From: Myotis daubentonii
Taxonomy: Eukaryota; Chordata; Mammalia; Chiroptera; Vespertilionidae
Length of the DNA stretch: 64,000 nt
Assembly: GCF_963259705.1 (NCBI RefSeq)
Contig: NC_081844.1
Location: 25,250,294-25,314,293, forward strand
Direction: 5' to 3'
Under the pieces are notes generated by a model, which was not told the DNA's origin, did no database searches, and saw only the letters and a list, made by a program, of their open reading frames with translations. Position 1 is the first letter of the stretch. The number at the start of each line of letters is the position of its first letter. This document shows, piece by piece, positions 1 to 11,981 of the stretch. The translations under genes and the position numbers were made by a program.

Positions 1-1281
1 GACAAGGTATCCTGAGGCCCAGATAAAGGATGGAACCTATCTGAAGGGAGAGAGCCTTCCAGGGCTAATCTTTGCAAGGACAATGAAAGAAGGCAGACTC
101 TGGGAATTCACTAGCTTTAGATTTTTCCCCACCCACTAACTCTATGTAAGAGTTTGTTTAAAATCAAATGTTAGAGCAGAATTTCCAGGGTGAGCGACTG
201 CTCTCTCCATACTGCAAGCATGATTGAAATAAATGCTCATATATCTCTCTCAATAATAAATATATGGCTTCATTTGGCTCAAGTAGTGATAGGCATCCTT
301 GGACCCATTGTATCTGCTATTGTAACCAGACAAACAATAGGTTCTTGCTGCCTGTCACTACATGAGCCAATTAAGCAGAGACAGGGTTGAATCATATTTG
401 ATCATTTATTCCAATGTTGCTGGCAGTATGGGAGAGCAGCAGGTTATCCATAAAAATCTGCTCTGCAGCCCACCATAAACCAGCTGCTTATATAGGTAGA
501 ACTACAAAGGAAGTCGGCAAAAGGGCAGTTTACAGATATGCAAAAGGACTAGGGGTCTTCAAAGGCTTAGTGATATGCAAGGACTGGGGTTACATAGGGA
601 AATAGCTAAAGGGAGTGCCAAAATTAACAGGGAAGCAGGCTGGAGATTTACAAAGGCCTGCAGGTCTGAAAAAAAAAAAAAAAAAAGGCTGGGATCTTCA
701 AAGGGCTGGAGATTCTGGTTTCTGTCACAAATCTTTGTTTATCTTTAAATGTAATAGGCAGCTCCAAATGGGGAGGAAGGGCTGCATCTCCAGGTCAGCT
801 CCAGCCAGGGTAGAATGTGCCTTCTTTAATCAGAATAAAACACTCATGGCTAACAGAGCATGATTACTATTTCTTACAATACTAGCTGGTTCCCAACATT
901 CTATTGCTGCCCCCTTTCAGTACCACAGTCATGTATTTCAGCTAAAATCCAAGCTCTGCTTACCATTTATTAGTTGGCTAATCTAGCAGTTTTAATAGTT
1001 CAAGTTCACATGAGGAAGAAAGTAAATATCTAATGTTATTTTCACAAAATTAGTAATACTAGAGAAATAATTGAAGTTCAAGTGTGTGGATTCCCTAAGA
1101 CCTTGAACCAGCTCTCGCTGTTTACCCTTCATAATCTTTACCATCAAGCACTGCCTCTGGGTAATGCTGCATCCCTTCAGTTTAGCCAGAATGCAATGGC
1201 AGCTGTTATGCTAGCTTTTACCAATGTCTGGAATATCAGATTTGGTAGCCTGCTTAAAGAAACATGTCTCTTTATACTATA
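1..1281. other. upstream DNA without recognised gene; LTR-like repeat at about 360-900
   Basis: No ORF here resembles a known protein. The segment near 360-900 starts TGAGCCAATTA and ends CCCAACA, with a reverse-strand AATAAA at about 405, which suggests an antisense retroviral LTR. No convincing target-site duplication was found. A poly-A run lies at 669-686. The rest is unassigned. Confidence 0.35.
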
Positions 1282-1942
1282 CTAGGGGCCTGGTGCACGA
1301 AATTCGTGCACTGGGTGAGGGGAGGGGGAGTGTCCCTCAGCCCAGCCTGCCCCCTCTCACATACTGGGAGCCCTTAGGCGTTGACCCTCATCACCCTCCA
1401 ATTGCAGGATCAGCCCCTTGCCCAGGCCTGATGCCTCTGGCCTAGGCGTCCGGCCCGGGCAGCGGGGACCTGCAGTGGCAGTGGCCCCGCGATCGTGGGC
1501 TCCACTTTAGGCCCAGGCAAGGGACCCCTAGCTCCCGGGACTGCCAGCTTCGACCGTGCCCAGCTCCCATTGCTGGCTCCACCCCTACTTCCTGCTATCA
1601 CTGGCCAGGGCGGAAAAGGCACCTGATTCTCCAATCATGGCTGGGGGGCAGGGCAAAGGCGGCCCCAGGGCCGCCTTTGCCCTGCCCCCCAGCTCTTAGC
1701 TCCCCCCTGGGTTTCCAATCACTGTCAGTGGCAGGGGGCTTCTTCCTGCTTTCCCTTTCGCCTCCCTGCATTGTGCCTACATATGCAAATTAACCGCCAT
1801 CTTGTTGGCAGTTAACTGCCAATCTTAGTTGGCAGTTAACTGCCAATCATAGTTGGCAGTTAATTTGCATATAGCCCTGATTAGCCAATGAAAAGGGTAT
1901 CGTCGTACGCCAATTACCATTTTCCTCTTTTATTAGTGTAGA
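1282..1942 (-). mobile_element. HeliBat-type non-autonomous Helitron, 661 bp
   Basis: On the minus strand it starts TCTACACTAATAAAAGAGG and ends with a GTGCACGAATTTCGTGCAC-type hairpin followed by CTAG, the Helitron termini. It inserted between A and T without duplication. Inside are repeated TTGGCAGTTAACTGCC units and a GC-rich palindrome near 1,640-1,690. No Rep/helicase ORF, so it needs enzymes from elsewhere. Confidence 0.85.
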
Positions 1943-2388
1943 TTCTTTTTCAATTTTAAATGAAAGTCTAACTTGCTCTACTCCAGGCTTATGAGCTAAG
2001 ACTAACTTGCAAAACATTGTTTTGCTTAAGTTATGATGGACTGAAATTTACATAACAACTGGTGAAACTCTCAGACAACATATAATACCCCTATTTAGGA
2101 CAGAATACTGCAGAGCCTCTTAAGCTCCTCCTCCCCCTCTTCCTCCTCTTCCTCAAGTGTCCTTAACAGTAGAGGAGTGTGAAATCTTCAGGGGCTTGGA
2201 GTAGTTTGTCACCAGCTTTCAATACCTTTAAGGTGTGTTTTCTAATATTAAAATATCAAGTGTTTTTGCATATGACTTCATGATGTGTTCATGTTTGTTT
2301 TGACTTTTCAAAATATTTTACATTGTCAGGTAAATGATGTAACTTTTCCTTCTAGATATTTTTTTCCTTCTTCAAGTGTTTCTTTTTA

Positions 2389-2634
2389 ATTAATTTTTTA
2401 TTTTTTTAATATATTTTATTGATATTTTACAGAGAGGAGGGGACAGGGATAGAGAGTTAGAAACATTGATGAGAGAGAAAATCGATGAGAGAGAAACATC
2501 GATCAGCTGCTCCCTGCACACTCCATAATGGGGATGTGCCCGCAACCAAGGCACATGCCCTCGACCAGAATCAAACCTGGGACCCTTCAGTCCGCAGGCC
2601 GATGCTCTATCCACTGAGCCAAACCAGTCAGGGC
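2389..2634 (-). mobile_element. Ves SINE
   Basis: Reverse complement of the tRNA-derived vesper-bat SINE: the plus strand ends gagccaaaccagtcagggc (the SINE 5' end) and starts T-rich. Flanking tgtttctttttt-like direct repeats. Confidence 0.85.
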
Positions 2635-2784
2635 AAATGTTTCTTTTTTAAAATTTATTTTTATTCTTGAGAGTATTACAGATGTCTGCCATTTCTCCCC
2701 CCCCCCCAACCCCGCCCTCTGTCCCAGCTTCCACCCCACCACAAGCCTTCATTGCACTATGCCTGAGTCCTTGGCCTCTGCATA

Positions 2785-2980
2785 TCTATAATAATAAAAG
2801 CATAATATGCAAATCAACTGAAGAGCAGAACAACCGTCCGGACCACCAAGGTGGGTGAGATGTGATTGGTCGTGGCCCCTGCCATCACCCCATGATCACC
2901 CCAAAGAGGGAGGCCCAGACCACAACGCCCCCGCCCCCCCATCACCACCTACCGTTTGATTGCCCCACTGGCCTGAGATC
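2785..2980 (+). mobile_element. Helitron 5'-end fragment
   Basis: Begins TCTATAATAATAAAAGC followed by atatgcaaatc, the HeliBat 5' end; no 3' hairpin is found before the L1 sequence resumes. Preceded at 2,641-2,780 by what may be an antisense L1 3' end. Confidence 0.6.
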
Positions 2981-3788
2981 ACTTTTGTTGTTGTTGTTGC
3001 AATGGTAAATGGGAATATTTTTTTTAGTTTCTCTTTCTGAAAGTTCATTATTGATGTCTAAAACTGCCATTGATTTCTGCATGTTAATTTTGTATCCTAC
3101 TGCTTTGATGAATTCATTTATTTAATCTATTAGTTTTTTTGGTGGTGTTTTTAGGGTTTTCTATGTACAATATGTAATCTGAAAATGACTACAGTTTTAT
3201 TTTCTCCTTTCCAATTTGGATCCTATTATTTTTTTCTCCTTATCTGATCACTGTGGCTAGGACTTCCAGTACTATGTTGAATAAGAGTTGTGAAAGTGAA
3301 CATGGTGTCTTGTTCCCAGTTTTAAGTGAAACACTTTTAGTTTTTGCTAATTTAGCATGATGTTAGCTGTAGATTTGTCATATATGACTTTATTATATTG
3401 AGGAATGTTCCCTCTATTCCCATGTTGCTGAGAGTTTTTATCAAAAATGTGTACTGGATTTTTGAAATGCTTTTTGTATCTATTTTTATAATCTTGTGAT
3501 TTTTATGCTTCATTTTATTTATGTAATGTATCACGTTTATTGATTTGTGAATATTGTACCAGCCTTGCATTCCTGGAATAAATCCCAAGTGGTCATGGTA
3601 TATTTTCCTCTTAATGTATTATTGGATCTGATTTGCTAAAATTTTATTGAGAATTTTAGCATCCATGTTCATCAGGGATATTGACCTATATCTCTCTTTC
3701 TTTGTGGTGTCTTTATCTGGTTTTGGAATTAAAATAATGCTGGCCTCATAAAAAGAGTATGGATTTCTTCCCTCCTCTTGCAATTTTT

Positions 3789-4219
3789 AAAAAAATATAT
3801 ATTTTATTGATTTTTTTACAGAGAGGAAGGGAGAGGGATAGAGAGTTAGAAACATCAATGAGAGAGAAACATCGATCAGCTGCCTCCTGCACACCCCCTA
3901 CTGGGGATATGCCCACAACCAAGGTACATGCCCTTGACCGGAATAGAACCCGGGACCCTTGAGTCTGCAGGCTGATGCTCTATCCCAGGGAGTCCTCAAA
4001 CTACGGACCGCGGGCCACATGCAAATATAAATATTGTATTTGTTCCCGTTTTGTTTTTTTACTTCAAAATAAGATATGTGCAGTGTGCATAGGAATTTGT
4101 TCATAGTTTTTTTAAAACTATATTCTGCCCCTCCAACGGTCTGAGGGACAGTGAACTGTCCCCCTGTTTAAAAAGTTTGAGGACCCCTGCTCTATCCACT
4201 GAGCCAAACTGGTTAGGGC
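3789..4219 (-). mobile_element. Ves SINE split by a hAT element
   Basis: Antisense Ves flanked by the direct repeat tcctcttgcaattttt at 3,773-3,788 and 4,220-4,235. Its tRNA-like head is cut at 3,985 by a non-autonomous hAT element. Confidence 0.85.
3986..4189. mobile_element. non-autonomous hAT element, 204 bp
   Basis: Terminal inverted repeats CAGGGAGTCCTCAAAC and GTTTGAGGACCCCTG. The 8-bp target duplication ctctatcc lies at 3,978-3,985 and 4,190-4,197, inside the Ves SINE. No coding capacity. Confidence 0.88.
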
Positions 4220-4796
4220 TCCTCTTGCAATTTTTGAAATAGTTTGAGGATAGGTTTTAGTTCTTCTTTGAATGTTTGGTAAAACTCGCCTATAAATCCA
4301 TCTAGTCCAGACTTTCATTTGCTGCGAGTTTTGTGATTACTGCTTCAATTTCATCAGTTGTTATCAGCCTATTCAGGTTTTGTGATTCTTCCAGATTGAG
4401 TTTTGAAAGATTGCATTTTCCAGAAAGTTACCAATTTCACCCAGTGTTTAGTTTGTTGGCATATAGATATCCACAGCATTTTCTAACAATCCTTTGTGTT
4501 TCTGTGGTGTTAGCTGTTACTTCGTCTCTTTCTTTTATGATTTTATTTATTTGGGTCCTCTGACTTTGTTTCTTGATGAATCTGGCTGTAGGTTCATCAA
4601 TCCTGTTTATCTTTTCAAAAACGAGCTCTAGGATACATTGATCTTTTATATTGTTGTGGTGTTTTTATTTTTTAGTCTCTATGTCATTTATTTCCACTCA
4701 GACCTTTATTATTTCCTTCCTTCTACTTACTCTGAGCCTTACTTGTTATTCTCTTTCTGTTTTTCTTTAAGTTATAGGGTTAGATAGTTTAATAGA

Positions 4797-5187
4797 TGTG
4801 GAGACCCGCTCCCAAATGGTCCCGTAGGGTAATGGCGGCGTGGGATGAAAGCACCGGAGACCGGGGTTTAGGAGGACGGGCACAAGGCACCAGCCACTTT
4901 ATTTTTTACACACACTGTTTTATAGCTAAGCTGTGGCTGGTCATGCTTCATAGATCACTGCTAGGGCTTGGCCTATCATGGGGAAGTAGCAGATCGTTAC
5001 AGACTGGACAAGACTGGGCAAGCTTTGTCTAGTTCCATCTATGTTTGATAGTTGCTATGACAAACAGTTGCTATGACAAAATGTCTGCTTGCCTAGATCA
5101 CAAGAACTGGGGTGCAAGCCAAGTTCATTTCCTTTACATGACTTGGAGTGGGGTCAGGCCATGCCTGCAGCCCCACGGCTTCTTACA
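4797..5187 (-). mobile_element. solo LTR of an endogenous retrovirus, 391 bp
   Basis: Bounded by TG and CA with a 6-bp target duplication aataga (4,791-4,796 and 5,188-5,193). An AATAAA signal on the minus strand (near 4,900) suggests that orientation. No viral genes remain; it arose by LTR-LTR recombination after insertion into the L1. Confidence 0.78.
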
Positions 5188-5836
5188 AATAGATATATTT
5201 CTTGTTCTTGAGGTAGGTCTGTAATGCTCTGTACTTCCCTCTCAGGACCATTTTTGCTGTGTGCCATAGATTTGGGGTTGTTGCATGTTTATTTTCATTT
5301 GTTTCCAGGAAGTTCTTTATTTCTTCCTTGATATCATTAGTAACCCATTCATTGTTTAATAGAATGCTATTTATCCTCCATGTGTTTAAATGTTATTGAG
5401 AGTTTTTATTGATGTTGATTTCTAGTTTTATGCCATTGCGATCCAAGAAGATGGCTGGTATGATTTCAATCTTCTTGAAATTGCAGAGACTTGGTTTTTG
5501 TCATAACACATGGTATATCTTTGAGAATGTTTCATGTGCACTGGAGAAGAATGTATATTCTGCAGCTTTTGGATGAAATGTTCTGTAATATCAATTAAAT
5601 CCATCTGATGTAGTATGTCTTTAAGGTCACTGTTTCCTTTTAAATTTTTTGTCTGGAAGATCTATCCAGTGTAGTCAGTGGGGTGTTAAAGTCCCCTACT
5701 ATGATTGCATTGCTGTCTATCTCTGCCTAAGTCCTGCAAGTGCTTTTTATATATTTAGGTGTTCCTATGTTGGGTGCATATATGTTTACCAGGGTTATAT
5801 CCTCTAGTTGGATTGATCCCTTTATTATTACTAGTA

Positions 5837-6163
5837 CAGTAGGCTCTCGTGTTACATCGGAGATCCGTTCCTACAGCACGACATAACGCGATTTTTACTG
5901 TAAGTCAGAACCCACCTACATAAGCCCCTATGTCACTCACATGGAGCATATACATCGCAGTAAGGAAGTTAAACAGTAAAAAAAAATTAAAAGAAAGATA
6001 ACAATTCCTGACATTTACTTGTGGTAAATAAATAATAAAAAACATAAAGCACATATGTACATACATCAAAATGACGAAAAAAAAATTTTATAAATAAATG
6101 GGAGATGGCGATGTAACCACAAAACAACGCACATCAAGTCCAACGTAACCCAAAGACTGCCTG
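5837..6163. mobile_element. Tigger-like DNA transposon fragment (MITE), 327 bp
   Basis: Ends CAGTAGGCTCTCGTGTTAC and, inverted, CAGGCAGTCTTTGGGTTAC, flanked by TA dinucleotides. The end sequence recalls Tigger/pogo elements. Non-coding. Confidence 0.7.
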
Positions 6164-6860
6164 TATGTAGTATCATTCTCTGTCTCTTGGTATAACTTTG
6201 GTTTTGGAGTATAGCTTCTCAGATATAAGTATTGTTTCCCCTGCTTTTATATTGTATGGAATAGATTTTTCCACCTCTTCACTTTCATCCTGTGAGTCTT
6301 TTGTTCTATGTTGAGTCTCTTGTAGACAGCATATATAGGCTTCATATTTTCTTAACCATTCAGCTACCCTATGTTTTTTGATTGAAGCATGTAATCTATT
6401 TACATTTAAGGTTACTATTTCTAGGTACTTATCTATTACCACTTTTATTCTTTACGCCTATGTTCTTCTCTCTCTCTCTCTTTCTTCATCTTCTCACATT
6501 TAACATTTCTTGCAATGCTGGTTTATCTTAATAAACTCCTTTAGTGTTTGTTTTTTGTTTGTTTGTTTGGTGGTGGTGGTGGATTTTTGGTCTGGGAAGC
6601 TCTTTATTTCACCTTCAATTTTAAATGATAGCCTTACTGGATAGAGGAGTCTTGTTTACCATTTCTTTTTTTTCATTATTCGAATACTTCATGCCATTCC
6701 CTTCTGGCCTACAGTGTTTCTGTTGAGAAATAAGCTAACTGTCTTATGGGAACTCCCTTGTGGGTAACTGATTGTCTCTCTCTTGCTGCACTTAAGAATC
6801 TCTTTTTGTCTTTAATGTTTGCCATATTAATTATCATGTGTCTGGAACATTCTTCCCCAG

Positions 6861-8297
6861 ATATCTTCGTAGCTCTTGCCTCCTCACTTCCTTCATGTCT
6901 TTCCTCAAATGTCACTTTCTTAGGGAGGCCTCCCCAGCACTCTACTTAGTTTGGCAGCCCTGCCCCACCAGCATCCCCCTCCCTCTTCATTAATGTTCCC
7001 ATTCCTGACATTCTCCACAATATTCTCATGTATCACATTCATGATCTCCCACATGGGAATATCAGCCCCATGGGGTAGAGGTTTTGCTCTGGCTTGTTCC
7101 CACATGCACCCCCAGAGCCTAGAACAGTGTCTGTGATGCAACATTTGTTGAGTGAATAAGTGACTGTCAGATCTGTAAAAGGAGGAGGATACCGCCTATT
7201 TCATCTCAGACAGTAGAAAGATGAACTAAACAACCTGTGAGGTACAAAGAAGAGGCTGTGACAGCACAGATGGTGGGGGACAGTGCCATCACCCACTCAG
7301 GACTTTTAAAAATTGGGGTGAGATTCACAATGAGGTGAAATTTACCATTTAAAAGTGAATATTCGGTGGTATTAAACATTTACATGCTGGGTGGCCACCA
7401 CATCTATCGTTACTTCATTCATTTTGGTGGTTGAATACTATTCCATTTTGTGGATGGATCACATTTGTTCATCCATTCATTTGTCAATGGACCCTGGCTT
7501 GTTTGCACCTTTTGGCGATTGGGAAATCTTGCTGCAATGAACATGGTGTACAAGTATTTGTTGGAGTCCTTGCTCTCAGTTATTTTAGGTATTTACATAA
7601 GAGTTGAGTTGCTAGGTCATAGGGGAACTCTGTTTAACTTTTTAAGGAAGTGCCAAAATGTTATATACAACTGGTGAAGCGAGACCCCAATCTGATAGAG
7701 TGCTGGGGATGGGTTTACACTTAATGAAGCCCCTGGCTCTCAGAATACATCACTTCTTTCTGAGACTGGTCATGACCATCAGCACCATTGCCCAAGACCC
7801 CAAATGTCTGTGATGGAGGATGGATTAAGCTGCAGAAACTAAGGCATGAAGAGAAGTTGACTTGGGCACTCAGCCTACAACCCCCTTCCTTCCACACCCT
7901 GGCCCACATTCTGGGACCCTTGCAGGGTCCCTGGGAGGCAGGAACCCATCATCACTGGGTACTGTCAGCCCTCAGCCCACCACTCCCAGGCGCCCTTGCA
8001 GAATGGGGAAGAGGTTGTGAGCTTCGATAAAGAGACCAAATCATCACTGAGTGTTATCAGCTCTGTACTGCACAGCTTCCTGTTGGCCTCTGTCAGTTCC
8101 TCCACTGCCCACCACCCTCCATACCCCTACAGCTGATCCCTTCCCCACTGGGGCCACCCCCAGCCTGGGCACCTCTTTGAATCTCACATTCCTGTTCTTC
8201 CTCTAACCACTTCTCATTAGAAACTTAAACATTTTTAAAGTTCCAAAAAAAAGTTTTACAGGGTCTCAGGTTCAGAGAATCAATTTCCCATAACCAG
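6861..8297. other. no gene; antisense L1 3' fragment at about 7,310-7,675
   Basis: The 7,310-7,675 stretch reads as antisense L1 3'-end sequence (aatggaccctggcttg, gctgcaatgaacatgg). The rest shows only short ORFs with no recognisable domain. Confidence 0.55.
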
Positions 8298-8540
8298 TCC
8301 TAACCGATTTGGCTCAATGGATAGAGTGTCGTCCTGTGGACTGAAGGGTCCCAGGTCTGATTTCAGTGAAGAGCACAGGCCCAGGTTGCAGGCTCAATCC
8401 CCAGTACGGGGCATGCATGGGGCAGCGAATCAATGAGTCTCTTTCATCATTGATGTTTCTATCTCTCTCTCCCTCTCCCTTCCTCTCTGAAATCAATATT
8501 CTTTTAAATATATTTAAAAGAAAAAAATATTTTTAAAATA
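8298..8540 (+). mobile_element. Ves SINE
   Basis: Starts tcctaaccgatttggctcaa and ends A-rich. Target duplication tttcccataaccag versus tttcccatgaccag at 8,284 and 8,541. Confidence 0.85.
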
Positions 8541-8949
8541 TTTCCCATGACCAGCTTTAGTTTACTTTATTTTTAATGCTATGAGGATCCCAAACTTCAG
8601 TCCCCCACTAAGAACTGGGATTACCCTGCTCTCTCCTCCACCACCTCAAATTTTGTTTCTTATTCTCTCATTCATTTTTGCAAATCATTAGGTCATACCT
8701 TTTCTATATATTTTAATTTATTTGTCAATTGTACCTCAGTAAAGCTGAAAAAATAAGATTCTACTACAAAATCCATTGAGCAAATTAACATGTTTGTATG
8801 TAACTCTGTGATTAGAATAGAGAAAGGAGTATGTTGTTAAGACTCAGCTATTTCATTGCATATCCCTGTGGTTCTTTCTCACAGTTGTGTAATATTCCAA
8901 TCCACTCTATCCAGTGGCTGAGGAAGCATTAAGGTTCCATTAAAGTCTT

Positions 8950-9167
8950 TTTTTTTAATATACTCTACTGTTTTTTTACAGAGAGGAAGGGAGAGGGATA
9001 GAGAGTTAGAAACATCGATGAGAGAGAAACATCAAACAGCTGCCTCCTGCACATCTCCTACTGGGGATGTGCCCGCAGCCAAGGTACATGCCCTTGACTG
9101 GAATCAAACCCGGGACCCTTCAGTCCGCAGGCCAACGCACTATCCACTGAGCCAAACCAGTCAGGGC
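8950..9167 (-). mobile_element. Ves SINE
   Basis: Antisense copy flanked by perfect ttccattaaagtctt repeats at 8,935-8,949 and 9,168-9,182. Confidence 0.88.
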
Positions 9168-9223
9168 TTCCATTAAAGTCTTAATTACCATAATTTTCCT
9201 GGGATGCCTTGAGGATCATTGGT

Positions 9224-9451
9224 ACGCCCAAATGGTGGGACTCAGTGACTGAGCATCAACCTATGAACCAGGGGGTCATGGTTTGATTCCTGGTCTGGGC
9301 ACATGCCCAGGTTGCTAGCTTGGTCCCCAGTGTGGGGTGTGAAAGGGGCAGCCGATAGATGATTCTCTCTTATCATTGATGTTTCTATCTCTCTCTCCCT
9401 CTCCCTTCCTCTCTGAAATCTATATAAATTTATCTTTAAAAAGATATTAAA
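9224..9451 (+). mobile_element. Ves SINE, older variant
   Basis: Divergent Ves with gattcctggtctgggcacat core, flanked by gatcattggt at 9,214-9,223 and 9,452-9,461. Confidence 0.78.
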
Positions 9452-9461
9452 GATCATTGGT

Positions 9462-11981
9462 GTTGCCCCTTTTAAATAATTCACCCTTCAGTTGGCTCTT
9501 ACTTCCCTTTATCTTGTTGATCACTGGGAGGGGGTGAAGCTGGGGACACTCTGAGGTCCAGCTGCCCCTTTAGGAGCTCTCAATGCTCCACCTGGAGGGG
9601 ACGGGGGCAAGGCACTCACTGCCCAGAGTCTTGCAGCTGCTTATAACCCCACTCCACCCCAGCCCATGTCCCAGCCCCCAATCCAGGCCACAGTGAGCTC
9701 AGCATTGATGGGGAAGGGGAAGTGGGTTGCTAGGAACTGGGGTTGGTTTGGGTTTTGTGGGTGTCCCCGCAGCTTCCTGAGGCCTTCATTTCCTAGAAGC
9801 AGAGGGCATGCAAGGGTGACAGCTCACCCCCCATTTTCCTACCACAATAGGGACTTGGGGTGAAGGAGACAGAAAGGTGTCCCCCCCACAAGGCATCACA
9901 GCCTCTTGCTTCTCTTCTCATCACTTTGGGTTCCGCCACCCGACCTCCATCTATGTCCACATTCAAGCAGACACACTCCTCACCCTCCAACCCAAGATTC
10001 CCCAAGTCCCAATCCCAGAAACTCAGAAGCCTGGGCTAATCTTGGGGACCCAAGCCCGGAGGCACACATGTGGTCCCCCCACCCACACTCTGCCTCAGGT
10101 CAAGGCCCCAAATAGCTGGGCTTCTATACAGGGTGTCCCAAAATAATGTATGCACAATTGAACAGCTGACAACTCAATTTTGAAAATAAAATGTATTTTA
10201 ATGAACACTGTCTTTATAATTATTCAGAGTGTGTGTATAAATTTTTGAAGGGACACCCTATGTTTAGGAGTTCCCTCAGCAGTGCCAGGGAACTATAAAC
10301 ATGGCCCAGCTCAACACGCCTTCCAACTCCCTGGGCTGGGCTGGGCTGGGTGGGGGTCAGGGCTCAGGAGGATGCCAGCTGGGACTGGGCAGGGTCTGAC
10401 CAGGAGTATGTGGTCAAGTGGATTCTGAAAACCTGGCCTGGGGGGAACCCAGGTGTCCAGCCTGCAGGAGGAGACAAAGGGTCCATTGACCCACCTGATC
10501 CTGGGTCTGGGGTCAGGGCTGGCCAGCAGCCTCCCACCTCCTTTCCTCACTCTCTGGTGCTTCCTGCTTGGGGACAGCTGTCTAGCCCCACAATAGCTGT
10601 GCCGCCCTCTTATGCCCCCCTTCACCCAGAGACCCCAACTGACCCTCACCTCAACTGGGGCTTGGAAGGGTGCTGGACGTGGGCTGGTGGCACAGGAAGG
10701 GGCCAGGACATTGAGGTCCCCTCATCTTCCGCACAGCGGAGGGCATTGCAGAGAGGACAGTCATCCTAACAGCCACTGCTGGGGGTGATCATCTGGGCAG
10801 TTGACCAGGAAGCTACAGTTTCACACTCCTCAGGGAACCACTGTCCATTCCCTGCAGATCACTCCACTGGGGAAGGGATCGAACAAAGGGGGAGAGAGGC
10901 ACCTGCGCAGTGAAGTCAGGTGAAGAGGGAAGGTGGTCACCTGTCAGTCTAGCCTGGGGAACAATGGATTGGCTAGCAGGGGTGGGGACTCGGGCCCTCA
11001 AATTCATTTGGTCTGGCCCTGCCAGGGCATTAGGGGTGAGGAAATTAAATGTTGGACCAAATAATGCAGGCTAATTTTTAAGTTGCTAATTTTGTATGGC
11101 CTGTGAATGATGTTATAAATACCCAAATGGCCCTTAGCAGGTAAAGGTTCTCAGCCCTGGGCCAGGGGATGGAAACACACACAATGTGAGAAGGTTCAAA
11201 TCCCCAGAGTCCTCTCTCTCTTCTTCCTGTGCTCCCTGTTGGTCTGTGACCGCACTCATCCCTGTGTTCCAGTGCTCCCACCCATAGCATGTGACCTTAA
11301 GCAGGCTGACTGGACTGGATTTTAATAGGGAACAGAAGTTCTGGGAATGACCTTAACTCTGGCCCTGCAGAAGACAAGCTTGGACTTCTTCCCTGAGGAG
11401 ATGGACAGAGATGGGGCCTTGGAGGGGAACCCACTTAAGTTTTCATCATCAATAAAGCTTTCCGTGAAACCCCATCTTCCCCTGCGGCTTCAGCAAATCT
11501 GTTCCTTGCAGCACCCCACAAACTCCACTTCCACTGATAACAGTGGGATAGTCTGAAATAAAAACTTTTAAACTCAAAACTAGTCATGGAAGGAGGTCAA
11601 GTCTTAGACTTGTATCTTCCCTGACAAGGGCCAATCTTTACCTTAACTGAGCTTGTCTATTGTCTTTTTGCATCTACATAACATACCTTTGCAATGTCAG
11701 GGTAATTTCCTTTTTTCCAGACCCATCGGGGCACAATCTCCCACCTAGACAAGAGATCACACAACCTCTCACTGTTATTGTTACCATGAGAATTGTGAAC
11801 TCTTACCTCTCTTGTACCCTCCCATGTAAAGGAGTCTGTGTCTGTTCCTTTTACTTTTTATCTAATCCCAGAGATTTCTGTGCCTGCCTCCCTGATCTAC
11901 CACCAGTGGATTTCTTATAACCCCCTTAGGCCTCTTCCTTTGATTATAATGTATAAAATAATGTGCAAAACTGCCATTCTT
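9462..11981. other. no recognised gene; mostly unique sequence
   Basis: Apart from a mariner-like element at 10,129-10,258 the stretch is GC-rich single-copy-looking DNA. Overlapping ORFs up to 139 codons occur on both strands at 10,311-10,769, but none has a recognisable domain or splice context, so no gene is called. Confidence 0.5.
10129..10258. mobile_element. mariner-like MITE, 130 bp
   Basis: Ends cagggtgtccc and gggacaccct in inverted orientation, flanked by TA. Short, A/T-rich and non-coding. Confidence 0.72.

Larger units (their letters stand above)
2985..6860 (-). mobile_element. antisense LINE-1, interrupted by four insertions
   Basis: Minus-strand reading gives L1 ORF2 pieces, including the endonuclease N-terminus at 6,173-6,442 (VTLNVNRLHASIKKHRVAEW), and ORF1 C-terminal sequence near 6,709-6,915. 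All are broken by stops and frameshifts. Ves plus hAT (3,789-4,219), a solo LTR (4,797-5,187) and a Tigger-like element (5,837-6,163) are inserted in it. Confidence 0.8.

Noticed and set aside
1..200. Possible CpG-island or promoter of a neighbouring gene at the left edge
   Set aside because: The sequence is A/T-rich with few CpGs and no recognisable exon.
8298..8400. tRNA-like A and B box sequences at the heads of Ves copies
   Set aside because: They are the tRNA-derived part of SINEs with A-rich tails and target duplications, not tRNA genes.
10311..10769. Overlapping ORFs of 112 and 139 codons on opposite strands
   Set aside because: GC-rich DNA gives long open frames by chance. No recognisable domain, repeat or splice structure supports a gene.
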